The notes under the pieces are model-generated. The model had not been told where the DNA came from. It saw only the letters and a program-made list of their open reading frames with translations, and ran no database searches. Shown piece by piece: positions 39,801 through 55,400 of a stretch of 64,000 nt of DNA. Source of the DNA: Erpobdella octoculata. Its lineage: Eukaryota > Annelida > Clitellata > Hirudinida > Erpobdellidae. Location: contig OZ022240.1 of NCBI GenBank assembly GCA_963978895.1, forward strand, positions 6,857,737 through 6,921,736. The letters are read 5' to 3'. Position numbers and translations under genes: made by a program. Numbering within the stretch: position 1 is the first letter of the stretch; the number at the start of each line of letters is the position of its first letter.

Positions 39801-42800
39801 TCAACACACTTCTTCGATAAAACAGCAGAAACTCCGAGCTCGACTGGGATCCGTTGGATGTTGAAAAAACGTTTTTTGATAAAACTGGCATGTCAACAAG
39901 ATGCTTAAAAGATCATGAAATTAAGTATAGACGTTTTAGAGTTTTTTTTTCAATTATGAGTTTTCTGCCATGTTTGCATTAAAATGGTGTTTTCACTAAT
40001 TTTTCTTAAATTTTGAAACTTCAACATTTTCTGTATTTTTTGTCATCAATCTGCGTGAATTTGATTAAATTTTTAATTTTTTCTCAAAATTAGAACAACT
40101 GATTCAGTAGATTGAAAGAAGAAAATGTATTCTATAAGGTTTATCTATGATATTTAATTTATTATAAATTATTAGAGGCTACCCGTGTGAGAAAAATAAA
40201 GAAATACAAGAAATAGAACCATACCCAGAAAATTATCAACCAAATTATGAAAGATCGTGTGATTGCAATTTTCATACGGTGACCTGTCAAAAAGGTTGAT
40301 ATATTCAAATGTTTTTGCATGCTCATCATAATTTTGCATCCATTTTTTTGCTGTGTTTTGTCTACTAAGAAGTTATTTTTTATTGTAATCATTTGGAAGA
40401 TATCAGAATGTGACCTGATTTTCTAGATTTTTTTATTAAAAAAACATTAGTAGCTGAAACAGTGATATATAGAAAAATTATCTTTTAGTCCAACATATTT
40501 GAATCAGTTCTATACTTGCTGATGCTCTGTGCGAGAGCTGCTAGTTCAAAATATTTGAAGATCATATAACTAACTGATTGACTTTTTGTAAAATTCTACT
40601 TTTTACCTTTAAGTTTTATCAAGAAACATTATATATATATATAAGTTTTTTTAAGATGATATCTAGCAGATAGCATTTTATATCAAATTAATTTTTATTT
40701 TATTACTTGTTTGTTGAATTTTCTTTACAGTTAACGGTTCATCTCCGATATATTATGAACTAGGAAAATATGATGTAATACACAACCTGACTCATTATAA
40801 TATTACTGATTATCTTGTTAAAACATTCGTTGACTATGAACACAACAGGTAAACATTTTTTTAATTTGCAGTTTCACTTGTGTTTTACCATATTTTTTGC
40901 TTATGAATACAGTTTTTATACCCAAGTACTAATTTTCTTTATTAACTTAGTATATCCAAGTTGACATTTTAATGCAATAAATGTGCCTTTGCTATTCAAG
41001 TACTTTGAAATCGATAATCAAAAATGAATCTGCATTATAATAAAACGGATGAATTGTTAAACTTTCAACAGGTACGGGGGATTTGAGTTCACTTCTCAGT
41101 ACAAATATGTCACTTCAAAATTGATTTCAAATGTCTTCTCTATCTTAAAGCAACTAACTAATACTGCTGATCAAAAATTCAGTCATTTATCTGAGCAGGA
41201 GCTTGCTCTCTTCAATACATCAGTTGTCAAAGTCAAACTAGCCAGGGTAAATTCATCTGTTAAGTTTTAAAAGCATGGTTTTTTGACTGAGTCAAGTAAT
41301 TTAAAGGAAATTAATGATCAGTTTGTATCAAAGAAAATCGATACATCTAATAGCTAAGTTATAGTGTTCAAAGTGACTAAGACTCAGACAAATTTTATTA
41401 TTACATGTGTATAAAACATTAATAAATAAACGTGTATAAAATATAAATAATTGTGCGTGTTAAAAATGAACAAATATAAGTATATAAAATATTACCAAAA
41501 GAGAAAACAAGTGAATCAAAAAACAAAGTTTTTTAAAAACACACTTTTATATAATCGATTGTGTATGCCACATTCTGTTACATAAACAACGAGTATATTA
41601 GCATAGACAATAAATAGTTCGATGAAAATATCACAAATAATTATTTAATTAAATTTTGTCCAATCGATTTGAAAATTTGATAGAATGCATTGTTAATCAG
41701 TTCGGAGGTATGTTTAAATTTTTAAGTCTCTAGCTCATCGGGAAGTTAAAATCGATTGCAAATTTTGACTACAGATCGACAGACAGAGAAGTCAAGTTAA
41801 GTAAAAGTGTGTAATGATAAGTTGTTCAGTTAAAAAAGTTATATCTTAATTCTCTTTGAATTTAGCAAGTGCTTCAAAGCCGAACTGAAGAAGATACAAA
41901 TCTTAATTTATTTTAATTTACAGATTTGGTACAATAACTTTGGTATCGTTTCAAGTCCAGCTTATATCAACACCTTAAACAATGCCATAATCAGAGCAGG
42001 AAGAACAGAAAACTTACCTGGCATAGTTGCAATCAATAAACCGTTGCTTCCAAATACTTTTGTTGAAGAAAAGTTCAATTTCAATTTTTTGTGCTTAGTT
42101 TTTATAACAGTGATTTTTTTTACATCCTTTTGTGTAAATTGCAAATATTAAAAGGAAAAGTTATTAAGTCCTAAAATCATGAATTGATTAAATCTGTAAA
42201 ATTGTAAATTTATTAACACTTTGAAATTATAAATTCATTAAATTTTTTAAATTATAAATTTTTTAAACCTTTAAAATTAAAAATTTCATTAAATCTTTAA
42301 AATTAAAAATTTCATTACAGCCTTTAAAATTAAAGATTTCATTAAATATTTTAAATTAAAAATTTCATTAAATCTTTAAAATTTAAAATTTCATTAAATC
42401 TTTAAAAATAAAAATTTTATTACAGCCTTTAAAATTAAAGATTTCATTAAATCTTTAAAATTAAAAATTACATTAAATCTTTAAAATTTAAAATTTCATT
42501 ACAGCCTTCGTTCCTCGAGTTTCTCAACGTACTCGTTGTTGTTTGTGATTTATGGTGTCGTCGTAACCATGGTTCCTCCAGGTTTTGTACTGTTAGCTAT
42601 AGAGGAAAATATTTCTGGCTTTAAGCACCTTGAAATTATCAGTGGCATTAGCATTTATCAATACTGGGCTGTGGTTCTTCTCTGTGATTTTGTAAGTTTT
42701 TACCATTACAACTTGTTATGAAAGGTTTTTTTATCTTTTATTTCTACAAAAAACAAGTACATCGTAAAAAATCCTTTATATTTTATGATTCAGTGGCTCT

Positions 42801-43353
42801 TTATTTAGAGAAAATCTTTCTTTGAAGAATGAAGACGATACTTTTTTAAAATTTATAAATGTAATCAACATATCACTTCAACAACCTACTCTTTACAACG
42901 CTTATATTAACTTGCAACGTTGTTTGTTTCATCGCCGAGTGCGAATAAGCGCAATGTGCGAATAAGCACATCCACGTTGTTTGTTTGTAATTTGTTTGTT
43001 TGTTTCAGTGTTGTTTGTTTGTAATTTTTGTATTCTTTATGTTATTTAGACAAAACAAAATTATTCATTACTAAGATAAATCTATGTTGTTTTTAACAAA
43101 AATGAAAGAAAGAGAGAGAGAGAAAGAAAGAGTACTAAGATGTCGCACGAGCCATGCAATTAATGCCACCCATACCAGATTTTTGTAATATATTTTGGTT
43201 TGATAATAATCTGACTTCGTCGTCAGACTAAACTTTTATCGCAATTTTTGGTTTACTTTCACTGCACCGGTGATAGACATCTAACTAGATACGGCATGCT
43301 CAATAGATTTTTTATTTACATCTACATTAATTTGCAAAAATGTCACGAGCTAT

Positions 43354-43425
<72 letters not shown>

Positions 43426-46400
43426 CAGTGAGAGAGAGAGAAAGAAAGAGACAGTGAGAGAGAAAGTGTTTGTGTGAGAGAGCCAGAAAGAGAGCTAGTT
43501 AGTATTAATTTTTTTATAAATGTTTTTTAGATGTTGTTTTGCCTGGCTCTGTCATTTGATCTAGCCATGCTTCGTCTTCTTATGCCTCTTGACGTTGTTT
43601 CAGACCAATGCTTTGAATTTCTCATTGTACTTTCTTTTTTCTATGGGTTAGTAGATACCAAGTTTTAATTTAAATATAATCTTTTTTATTTAGCTATTAC
43701 ATGTCCTTAATAGTGATAATAACAATTACTATTATTATTATTTTTAAACTTTATTTATTCAATTTAAATTAAATAAAAACAAAAGTAAAGAAAAGTGATT
43801 GAATTGCTTTTTATTTGTACAATTTTTTGATTGAATTGCTTTTTATTTGTACAATTTTTTTGTATGCTTTGGTTTAATCCTAAAGAATTTAATATGGGTA
43901 GAACTCTAACACATAAATAAATACTTTAAGTGATAAGTAAATCATAGATATATTAGTATAGTAGATGACATAATGGTAACAGCTAGTTAGCAGAGAATGA
44001 GGTTAATTTGAGCAGGTGACAATGTAAAACTTACGAGGCCCACCCATTCAGGAGCATTCCATAAAAAATAGATTTTTATTCAGAAAATTTGTTTTGAAAA
44101 ATTGTCCACAATATATTTGCAAACAATCTTTCAGAAAATATTTTTTCTTTTTGATCAATGAAAAAAATTCCACTTTCAGGCTTGCTGTAGTTCCATTTGT
44201 ACATGCCTTGTCTTTACATTCCAACAACTCTGTAACGAGCTACGGCACAATTTTAGTATTTAACGAATTTTGTACAATCACTGCTCTTGCTGCTGAAATG
44301 GTTAAATCAATTCTAGACATTGAAGGTATAATTGCAGTATTTGCAACATTTTTACCATCTTGTTGCTTCGGTGAAGCAATCACTCGATCCTGGTTGCATC
44401 AGGTAAAATCTCAAGCAAAAGACATCGGTCAGGATTTTATTGTAAATATTTTTTAAATATTATTGTTGTTCATTGTATAATTTTTAAATTAATCTAATAG
44501 ATGAAATAAAATAGACTAAAAAATTGGTTAAATCGGAAATGTCGGTTTTAAACTGTATTTTGTAATTGAAATTAATGTCTGAAAAAACTAATTTCATTTT
44601 AGAAATTTTAAAAATAAATTAATAGGTGGTACCCGGCATAGCCCAGGTTTTTCAGCAGTTTTTTGTTGTTTTTTATTAATAAAGCGTAAAATAATAAACA
44701 GATTTTAAAACTAGTGATACTTTTTTATTTTTTCTGTAAATCATGCTCTTAAGATTACCAGGGGAGTAAACGTATGTACTTTTTCCCAGGCTTGAGGAGC
44801 CGTCATTTTTTTTTTTGCGGCTCGGCTTTGGCTCACAAAAATTTTACGGCTCGGCTCTGGCTCCCTATAAAGGGGGTGTCACACGAGAGAAATTTGTGTA
44901 AACGTTTGACTGAAACACTGTCTCAAAAAAAAAGAAAGCGCAATTTAGTGCCTAATTAAAATTTATTTTGGCTAATTAAAATTTATTTTTTGTTTTAATT
45001 AATTCTATTAAATTTTTCCCTAGTTAAAAATGATATAGGAATGAAATTGTTTTGTTGCATTCTAGATTTTTAGTTCTAATTAATTTAGGCATTATTATTT
45101 ATGTTTAAAATTAGGATTATAATTATTATTCAAATTATATGTATTATCTCTGTGCTCCATAAATAAAATTTAATTTTTAAAATATTATTTGAATGTCAAC
45201 CAAATTTTTGAATTTTGAATTAATAAAAGCAAACATTTTGAGAGCCGGAGTCGCCAGATATTTTTAGCTCCGGCTCTGACAAAAATTAGTGGCTCCATGG
45301 CTCTGGCTCGGCTCTGCAAGCCTGCTTTTTACACGCTTTTATTTACCTCACACTGTATGTTGTATGTTGTATTTTCAGGTTTTTAAATCGATTTTTCGAC
45401 CACTTCTACACGTCCAATTGACTTGAAAATTTCAAAACATGTATTCTCGATGACAATGCAATATTTTAATATTTTCATATCATAAAAATATTTATTTAAA
45501 CTATAATTAATAAGCATCTGTGTCCCGTAATCATTATCCCGATATCAATCGGGATTTCAAAACGATACAGGAAATCCCGTATCGCCATTAAAACGATACA
45601 GCTTGCGGGAGAAGTCTCGTATCGAAATAAAATAGCGAGACTTAAATTTTGTTCTCGTATAAAGTCTCAAAAAAAATTCTGAGGTTTAAAAAAATATTTT
45701 TCAATAAATAACGAAAGTCATACATATTTAATTAACGATTGTCACAACTGTGAATATTTGCAATTGATTCATCAACATTGATTAAATAATCTACCTATTG
45801 ACAGAAGTTTATAACTATTTAACTATTATTATCCCCACTTTAAATTCGGTTTTCCTAACAGCCTGTAGCCCCATTATTTACTATTTTTAGTGGGAACCGG
45901 CAATATATTTCAATATATATATATATATATAACATATATAAAACCAGCTTGTCTCTGTTCTATAGCTTTTTTAGTGCTACATTGAGAATAGTAATCAAAG
46001 ATATCTAAAGCAGAGGTTAAGCCACCCCCCTCTTAAGCTGCTAGTCTATCTCTGCATACTTCCATTTAGAAATATGCGAACCGACATCAACGGTTGGCAA
46101 GGCAATCGTACTCGCTGACATCGATGACTATTATTATTAATGACTATTATTAATATCATTCTATGTTTATGTTTTGGTTTAGTCTGTTTGATAAACTTAT
46201 TTTGTCAAATTTGTTATATAGAATTGGAATGATTATTTTATTGTTTCGATATCTAAGATATATCTTTATAATCTCGATTATATTCTTGGTTGTATGTGAG
46301 TATGTGTGTGTCACCTGTAGTGTGCACGTCGTCTGCAGCTGGAATTCAAAACTTTTTCAGCTTCTTTCTTGCCAACCGGATTCGCCATCGCCTAAAAATA

Positions 46401-49400
46401 AACCCGCTGGGGTTTCTTCACTTTCTTTATTCTTGCATACAGGTACTTTCTCGCGTTTGTCATCATTTAGAGTCTAAATTTAGATAAATAGATGTACCAA
46501 AACTAAACAAATGACACTTATTTCAAGTTTAAAAAAAAATAAATTTTGTAAATTTTTATAAATTTTGTAAATTTTTATAAATTTTGTAAATTTTTATAAA
46601 TTTTGTAAATTTTTATAAATTTTGTAAATTTTTATAAATTTTGTAAATTTTTATAAATTTTGTAAATTTTTATAAATTTTGTAAATTTTTATAAATTTTG
46701 TAAATTTTTATAAATTTTGAAATTTCTTAATATTTAAATATTTTTTTTCAATGAATTCCTTTAATGTAATTATTAATATTGTCTGTCGTGTATATTTCAT
46801 CATTCTCGTTTTATTCGAGACCAAATTTCCACAGTTGACATTTCATACGAGATCCCGATATCATATCGTATCGTATCTTTGACTAAAAATAAAAGAGTGA
46901 GACGCTCATCATAATCCATGGATTATGATGGAAATGGTAATGGATTAAGATGAGCTCCCACGCTTTTATTTTTAGTCAAAGATTATTTGATGACATATAG
47001 AAGGAAAGAAAAAAAATTATTTTATATTTTTTAGTGCACTTTCCACACATAAATAAAAGCGTGTTTTTTGAAAAAAGTATCTTTTTTCGTAATATTTTTC
47101 AATATTTTCTAAAACTTCCATTTTTGGGGGCCAACAGTTTCCCAGGATCCCTAAGAAATTTATTCCATATTAATTTTTGAGAGAGCCATTGGTGTCCCCT
47201 GCCCTGCCAAAAAAAATGTCTAATACTTACTTTTTTATTTTTCCATAAAAAAGTATTTTGGAAAAACTTTTTGGGGACAAGTGCCCTCTCCTGCCTCCTC
47301 CCACTAATTTTTCCAAGAATTTTAAACTTCCGTATTAACTCTTTCATAACAAATTTATTTGAAAATTCCTTGGAGAGGGAGGGCCCTTCTCCCAAATGAC
47401 TCTGCTGGAATCGTTTATTTTCCTCATTCCGAAAATTTTCAAAATGGCTTGTAACTTTCTTCTCAATGAAGACTACCTCCAGTGGCGGATCTAGGGACGG
47501 GAAGGGCCATGGTCCTTTCCGTGGATTTCAAAATTTCTTTTTTTTTCAGATATTAAAAAAATTTATAACAATGTTAGTATGAGAAATGCCGTTTGAAACT
47601 AGGAATAAGTGAGAAAAAGTTCATGTTGACAATATTTAGAAGAAAAATTTACTAGTTTTTAAAAAAATTACAAGATGTTTAGCATCCAGCTTTTGTTTTC
47701 CAGTTCGGCTCGTGGATCTAAGATCAAATGTTTGCTTTTCCCGGCGTCTTTGGCCTCCCCCCTCCGTTTTTTGGTTTCTACCGCCATTTGTTTGACCTGC
47801 CAAAGCAGTCTAGATCTGCCACTGACTACTTCCATGTAAAATTTTGTTCAAATTACTCCAGCGATGCTGACAAACACTCAAACATTGACTCTATAGATAT
47901 AGTTTTGTCAGCTTTAATTGCTAAGTCAAAAGGAGACTTCTTTTATGCAGAATCTATTTAAAACAGTTATAGAGATATTTTATATATCTTTTGTTAAAAA
48001 TTTATTTAGCTGAGCACAATGTGAATTGGGCTGTGAGGTAATGTTGTAGGTGGCTGGTTTTAGTGTTTTCTTGTTTTTTTCATAGTATGAAGTATATATA
48101 TGGTATGAAGTACATATATGGTATGAAGTATATATATGGTATGAAGTATATATATGGTATGAAGTATATATATGGTATGAAGTATATATATGGTATGAAG
48201 TATATATATGGTATGAAGTATATATATGGTATGAAGTATATATATGGTATGAAGTATATATATGGTATGAAGTATACTTCCAAAGAAAAACTTATTGTTA
48301 AAAAGACCAACCAAATTTGTTTACATTTTTAAGAACTTTTTAAATTGAAAATTTGTTTGATTTAGTAATATGTGTTAAAAAATCAATTTTAAATCTTCCA
48401 TATACAAATTTATGTTTAAAAGAAAAGGCCGACATTCAACTTTTTTGGTTCGTTTGTCTTTTAAGAAAAATGAATATTCTACTTAATTCAATTTCAATGA
48501 TCACCAAATCAATATTTCAGTTAGCAGTTTTAAAGTAGAAGCAACGGTGGAAGGCGATGATCTTAACGACCAGATATACATAATGTTTCTATCGGGACAG
48601 TGTACCTTATACGTCTTCATATTGTTTTTCATTGAATTGTTTAGTAAACCTTTTGCATCACTTTTGTGTCGGTTAGTTGGCCCATATTCCATATCTTTTT
48701 TAAGGTTTAAATCAGTTTGTTTATTGAAATTTTTCTGAAGTATTTGAAGCTAAATAGTGATTTATACAGATTTTTTTTAAATTCAATTTCTTTGAAAAAT
48801 TTAACCCAGTTAAAGACTTTTTTAAATATAGCATAGAAATAAGGATTGCATTTTGTGCATTATTATCAGGAGTGCCAGAAAAACAATTATTAAAAAAAAA
48901 ACTTTGTATTCTAAGGGGCCATTCAAGTAATGAAAATAAAGGTGACGTATATTTAGATACTGATGTTGCAGATGAAGCTAAGAGAATTAATTCTGGGAAT
49001 ACATTTGGTAATGTGCTGGTTGTCAAGAATTTAGTCAAGGTATGATTAGGCAGATAACTAGTTGTTATTTTACATATGCAAATGTGTACCTGTTAAGGTG
49101 TGTATCTGCTTAGGTGTGTATTTGCTTAGGTGTGTACCTGCTTAGATGTGTACCTGGTTAGATGTGTAGCTGCTTAGATGTGTAGCTGCTTAGATGTGTA
49201 GCTGCTTAGATGTGTAGCTGCTTAGATGTGTAGCTGCTTAGATGTGTAGCTGCTTAGATGTGTAGCTGCTTAGGTGTATACTTAAATATGCTGTCAGTTT
49301 TCAAATGTGTTCTCATATTCATATGTAGAAACTTAAAGTTTTTTGAAGATTAAAAAATAACTACCTGTTTCTGTCTGTCACTTCAGTCATATTATGGTTG

Positions 49401-52400
49401 TTGTCAAGTATCGGAAAGAAATGCTGCTTTGTCTGTCGATCATGTATGTTTTGGCTTCGATCCAGCTGCATGTTGTGGCATTCTTGGGCCAGATGGAGCA
49501 GGGAAAACTACGCTGCTCAAAATGATCACAGGTGACCTAAGTATTACTTCTGGTGATATCAGGATACGTGGATACAGGTTACTTACCAACATTTAAGTAT
49601 TGTATTAATCTATATAACTTTGTTTTATCAAAAAGTTCTTTTTGAGCTATTATTTAGAAAAACAATGAATGATCTACGAGGCAAGGAATTCACTATTTAA
49701 GCGATAGAAAGCAGACCCATGCAATTTGTTTTTGTGTTGAAGTTTGGTTTTTCAGGAAGACTTTTTTGCTACTGTAACTGTTACAGTGTAACATCATTTG
49801 TTATTATAGTGACTTAAATTCTCATTCATAACAAGTAGAGGTTTTAGGGTTTTTTTATCACACAAAACATCTAAACAGTTGCCTGGGATGTTTAATGTTT
49901 ATTGACAAGTTATGGTTCTGTTCTGTCAATAAAGTATGTGTTTATTATGTGTTTGCAGACGGGGTTTTCGCTTTGGTTCTGCCTGGAATGGTTCTGCTGC
50001 ATTCTTCTTTGAATCACTTTTTTCAAAAAAGTTTTACCAACACATTATCATCTTCAGAGCTTGAACCAATGGTGTAAAACCAAACCTAGGAAACTTTTTC
50101 TCCAAAAAAGTTGACGGCCAGAAAGGAGTAAACTATAGTCAACTTTTCTTCATAAAAGTTGATGATTGGGGGAGGTTGAAGATAATAATAAGCTAGCTGG
50201 GCCAAGTAAACACATGAGAAAAATTTCATTTTGACAGAATCATAAACATTAATATTTTGTGGCGCGGTGTCATCCATGCGGTCTGCACCCCTTATCAGTG
50301 ACGCCACTGCCTATAAGCTTGAACAGATACTTTTAGTTCATGTTTACTTTAATCTAGCTTAAAGTACATTAACATACATGTTGGGAGAACCTGGGCATTG
50401 TCAGGGCAGGACCAGCTATATGGCCCGGGGTCCCAGCCCCTCTCCCAGTTTTGCTCAGGCCCCTCCAGTTTTGGTCGGGTCCCCCAGCTCAAGTGTTTTT
50501 GCATTGCTGTCCAGTTCTACAAAGCAAATGTAGGTGGCTTATTTAATAAGTTGTTTGAATTTGCTATGGCGAAAGATAATAAATTGCATAGGATTTTACA
50601 AAACATGCCTCAAAATGTCAAGTACATGTTGCCTCTTATCCAAAACAAAGTAATTGAATTGATCGGACAAATGGTACAAGTTTGGATTGTTGAAGAATGC
50701 AAAGATTCTGACATTAACTGGTGCGACGAAACTCGAGATCAGTGCAAGTCGAGATTATGTCGATTGTCATTCGCTACGTGCGCGGTGGAAAGGCAGTAGA
50801 GCACATGATCTCAATGATCAAGGTTAGTAAGTTAGATGGTATAAGCCCGACAGAGCTTCAGGCTAAGCAGCTCGACCCCGCTCGAATTTTGAGTCAATGT
50901 TATGATGGAACCAGTTTAATGAGCGGCGGAAAAGGAGGTGTCCAGAAAATATTGCAAGACACTCTGATCCGCCGAATCTGCACTGCTATAATCACCAAAC
51001 TCCATCTTGTGGTTGAGCACGCTATCGAATCGGAAATAAAGGTACAAATCTTTTTCAGCTTAAGTGAGCAATTGTATGTGTTTATCGCCGAAATTTTGTG
51101 GCAAACACATATTGAGATGACATAATAAAGCGGTTACTTACTCAAAGATGGACTGGCCACTACCAATCTGCAATTGTTGTCAAAAACAACAGAAAGGACA
51201 TTTTGCAGACCCTCGAAATTGTTGCCAACTCAGCCGACACTCCGGATGATGTGTCGGTTGAAGCAGCGGGGCTGCTCAACAAAGTTTCAAAGTCTGATTT
51301 TTTTTTTCAAATGCCATTTTCAAAATACTGAGCTTGTTTGTCACCGGTCAATGCTTTGTTGCAAGGTCGCTTGTGCAATGTGTCTCTTGCTATGGAACTG
51401 ATCTCCACAGATAAAAAGAGCTTTCTTTCCTTGCGGTCTGCAGAGGTATTTCATCAAATAGCAGGTGCTGCTGGTTTTCCATCAAAAGATGATAACCATG
51501 TAGTGTCAGTAAAGCGCAAACGAGTTCAAAGCATCTGTCTGACCAGCTCTCTGTTCACCTACACTCTGGGTCATTACCATGTTATTGGTTCTAAAGTAAC
51601 TTCTCACAAGCTCATGAGGCATGCTTTCTACAACATCATAGATTTTGTCCATTTTGAAATAAACCACCGATTTGGCGAGTCCAACTTGGCTTGTCAAATA
51701 AAAATCTTAGAAGGGAATGTAAATAGCTCAAATCTGTTGCATCTAATTTTTAAAGAAATCGGCACATTATATATGTTTTATGAGCAAAAACCCGTTTCTA
51801 GGTTTTTGTTGCATAACCATCGGGACCATTTAGTGTTGTACCCTATTTTTTATATGACAATTTATATAGCGCGTATGCAGCAGAATTCGCTTTAAGGGCG
51901 CTTTACAATGTTGGCAACTTGCAGATAAGACTAACGGCGTATGCGGTGTTCTACGGCGCCGCTGGCAGCCCCGCATACTACTCGATAGCTCCACAAGTGC
52001 ACGAAGGACTTTAACCCCCAACCGAAATTGGTACTCATTTATCGAAAACTTAAGGATGAAACGCTAAGTTGACGTGAGCACATGTCAGTTAGTGAGTTAG
52101 TTTCTTGTCCAAGGAAATTACGTGAGGGGGCCGGGAATCGAACCCAGGTCCTCCGACTCTCAAAGCCGGTGTCTATACCACTAGACCAACACGTCCCAAT
52201 ATAATAAATATATGTATGACTCAGTCAAATTATAAATTTGTTAACAAATTCTAAAAATAACCAATTCATTTTAAAAATAACCAATTCATTTTAAAAATAA
52301 CCTTTGATTTTAAATAGTTTTGGGAATATATGTTAATAACATCACCTAATAAATATGAATGTGATAAAGTACTGCACTGCCTGGCCATTATTTTTGAGTT

Positions 52401-55400
52401 TTCAAACGGGCTGTGCTTAAAATGTTGGCCTATAAAAGATCCGGGCCAAATTGCCAATGGTCCGGGCCGCGGAAAATCTATTGCATACTCATAAGCATTG
52501 TGAAATTAAATATTAGAAACGTTCACTTACTCAACTTTTTAATTTAATCAAACTAGGCCACAGCAACGCGTGGCCGAGTACAACTAATATTAATATAATT
52601 TTGGTTAACGAAGTAATCCCTACATTTAATTTTATTTGTTTAATACAGACAGAGTTGTCCAGGGATTCATATTTGACGACCCGATTTGACTCGTACCAAA
52701 TGAATTACAAACTAATGGCTATTATATTTTCTTCTGTAATTTTTTTATATTACTTATCATACAACGAGCATTCCGGCAACGGAATTTTCTACATCTAAAA
52801 TATTACTTAAACATTTTTTTAAACGATTGCGCGTGTCTATTTCTAGTTATTTACGTTACCTAAAAGTGTCTATTTCTATACAATTTATATGATGGTATCA
52901 TACTATTATTAGGTTAAAAAAAGTTGGCTTGCGTTTACCCACTATCCGGTCATCGACTAATCTATATATATAAAAGAACATGTCCTGACTGACGGACTGA
53001 TAATCAACGCCGAGCTCAAACGCCTCATCCTAGGAACGTGAAATTTGGAACTTATATTACTTTTATAGCGCAAACATCCGCTAAGAAAGGATTTTAGAAA
53101 ATTTTGCTCCTGAGGGGAAAAAACTGGAAAACAAACTTTTTTCTAAAACAATGTATATCTCGAAAACCAAAAATGAGGAGATTTTGAAATTTGGTATATA
53201 GATTCTTTTTGAAAAATAAAAAGATACGTGTTTCACCATTTTTTGAAAATTCAGTTTGCCGTACCTCAAATGTGGGTTGGAAAATTGGGTTATTTGGTTT
53301 TTAAAGTAGCTTCTACTCAAAAACTGTTAATGCTACAGGAGTAAAAATTAGTATTTAGTTTCTACTCCAAAAATAATGAAATACGTGTTTTAGCATTTTT
53401 TGAAAATTTGGTTTCCAGGACTTCAAATGTGGGGTGGAAAATAGGGCTAATTGTCTTTTATAGTAACTGCTACTCAAAAACAGTAAATACCACAGATGTA
53501 AAAATTATTATTTAGTTTCTTTTCTAAAAATAAAGATATACGTGTTTCACCATTTTTTACAAATTTGGTTTCCCGGACCTCAAATGTGAGTTGGAAAATT
53601 GGGTTATTTGGTTTTTAAAGTAGCTTCTACTCAAAAACTGTTAATGCTACAAAAGTAAAATATAGTATTTAGTTTCTACTCTAAAAATAATGATATACGG
53701 GTTTCACAATTTTTTGAAAATTTGGTTTCCAGGACTTCAAATATGGGTGGAAAATAGGGTTACTTGGTTTTTAAAGTAACTGCTACTCAAAAACTGTAAA
53801 TGCTACAAAAGTAAAATTAGTATTTAGTTTCTACTCTAAAAATAAAGATATACGTGTTTCACCATTTTTTGAAAATTTGGTTTCCAGGACCTCAAATGTG
53901 AAGTGGAAAAAGGGTTATTTGATTTTAAAATAACTGCTACTCAAAAACTGTAAGTGCTACAGATGTGAAAATTAGTATTTTGAGGTTTTGTGCCGGTTAA
54001 AAGTAGATGAGTTCAGTTTATCACCGGACGGACGGGCCAAGCCGTTATTTTAGGGTCTTCATACGGCCCTGCCCAAACCTTAAATCAAGGTGGTAAGGAC
54101 CGAGATTTTTAACCAAGTATATAGACATTTTAGTGGTTTTAGGGTGTTCAGACGGGCCGGGCTAAGCCTGAAGTCAAGCTGGGACGGGCTGAAGTTTTTC
54201 ATCAAGTATATAGAACTTCTAGGCCTGTAAAAACGGGCCGGGCCCATATTAGACGGGCCGTGCCGGGCCAGGAATTTCGGTTTTTGAAACGGACTGGGCC
54301 AAGTTGTCGACGGGCCCAGCCGAGACCTAAAAAATTGATCCGTGCAGTACTCTACTATGTATGCACGGTTCAAATTCTCCAATTTTATGCGAGCGAAGCC
54401 GCTACGGGCACTGCTAGTTTTTCATAAGCAGGGGAAGGGGATCGGCTGCCTGGGAGATAGAAGCGCCCGAACAACAATAATTATATGGGTTGATATTTAA
54501 AAAATCTGTAAATTCTTATTTCAGTTTCCAATTATCAAATTTATTTGAGATTAAAATGCTTGGAACTTTAGTATTCTGATTGCCTGCGTACAGACTTCTA
54601 TCGATATGTTGTGTGTGCTCGCGTGCACACTTTTATACCCAAATTTTGTCTCGGTGTGCTTGCATGCAGACTTACCATCATCTTGTGTGCGTATGTTAGC
54701 GTCCAGACGTATTCTGGCATGCTGTGTTTGTGTGCTCACTTTCAGACATATTCTATAGATTTCTACTCTCGGGCGCATTTCCACAATTATGAAAATGGTA
54801 CTACCCAAACTCGACCCGAACCCAAAATTTTGAAAATCGAAAACCCGAACCCAGTTTTAGGTAAAATTAAAACCCAAAAATTCAAGAACCCAAACCCGAA
54901 AAATCCAAAAAGTCTTACCCGTGACATCCCTAGTATCTATATATATAAAAATGAATGTTTGTATATATGTATATATGTATGTTAATGTCCTTTATGCATT
55001 GCTACACCATTCATCCGATCGTAATGAAATTTTCACACAACCTTGAGAGTCAAGGGGAGTCAAATAAAAAAAAAAAAATTTGAAATCCGTCACAAAATGA
55101 GCGGAGCGGAGCGGGTGAGCGAGCGTGAACTATATATATATGTATGTGCGTATGTATGTGTGTATGTATTTATGTGTATGTGCATGTATGTGTGTCTGTG
55201 TGTGTGTTTATGTATGTACTAGCGGAGATACCCGGCGTTGCCCGGGTTATTTAGAGGTTTTTCTAATGTTTGTCTCTTTCTCTCCCGTTTCCTTTCCCAC
55301 CTGCTTTCCCACTCCCGTTCGCTTTCCCGTTTTCGGTCGTTTTCCCGCTCCCGGTCGCTTTCCCGCTCCCGGTCGCTTTCCCGCTCCCGGTCGCTTTCCC

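Noticed and set aside
42073..42144. Extra transmembrane segment FNFNFLCLVFITVIFF as part of exon 34
   Set aside because: Using it breaks the phase to exon 35 and makes the domain longer than in the family; the AA|gttcaa donor gives an exact fit.
48060..48332. MKYIYG and TIYILH repeat frames
   Set aside because: Translations of an 18-bp minisatellite; no coding context.
52130..52197. Possible tRNA gene on the minus strand
   Set aside because: Good A and B boxes, but it is followed by a SINE body and tail.
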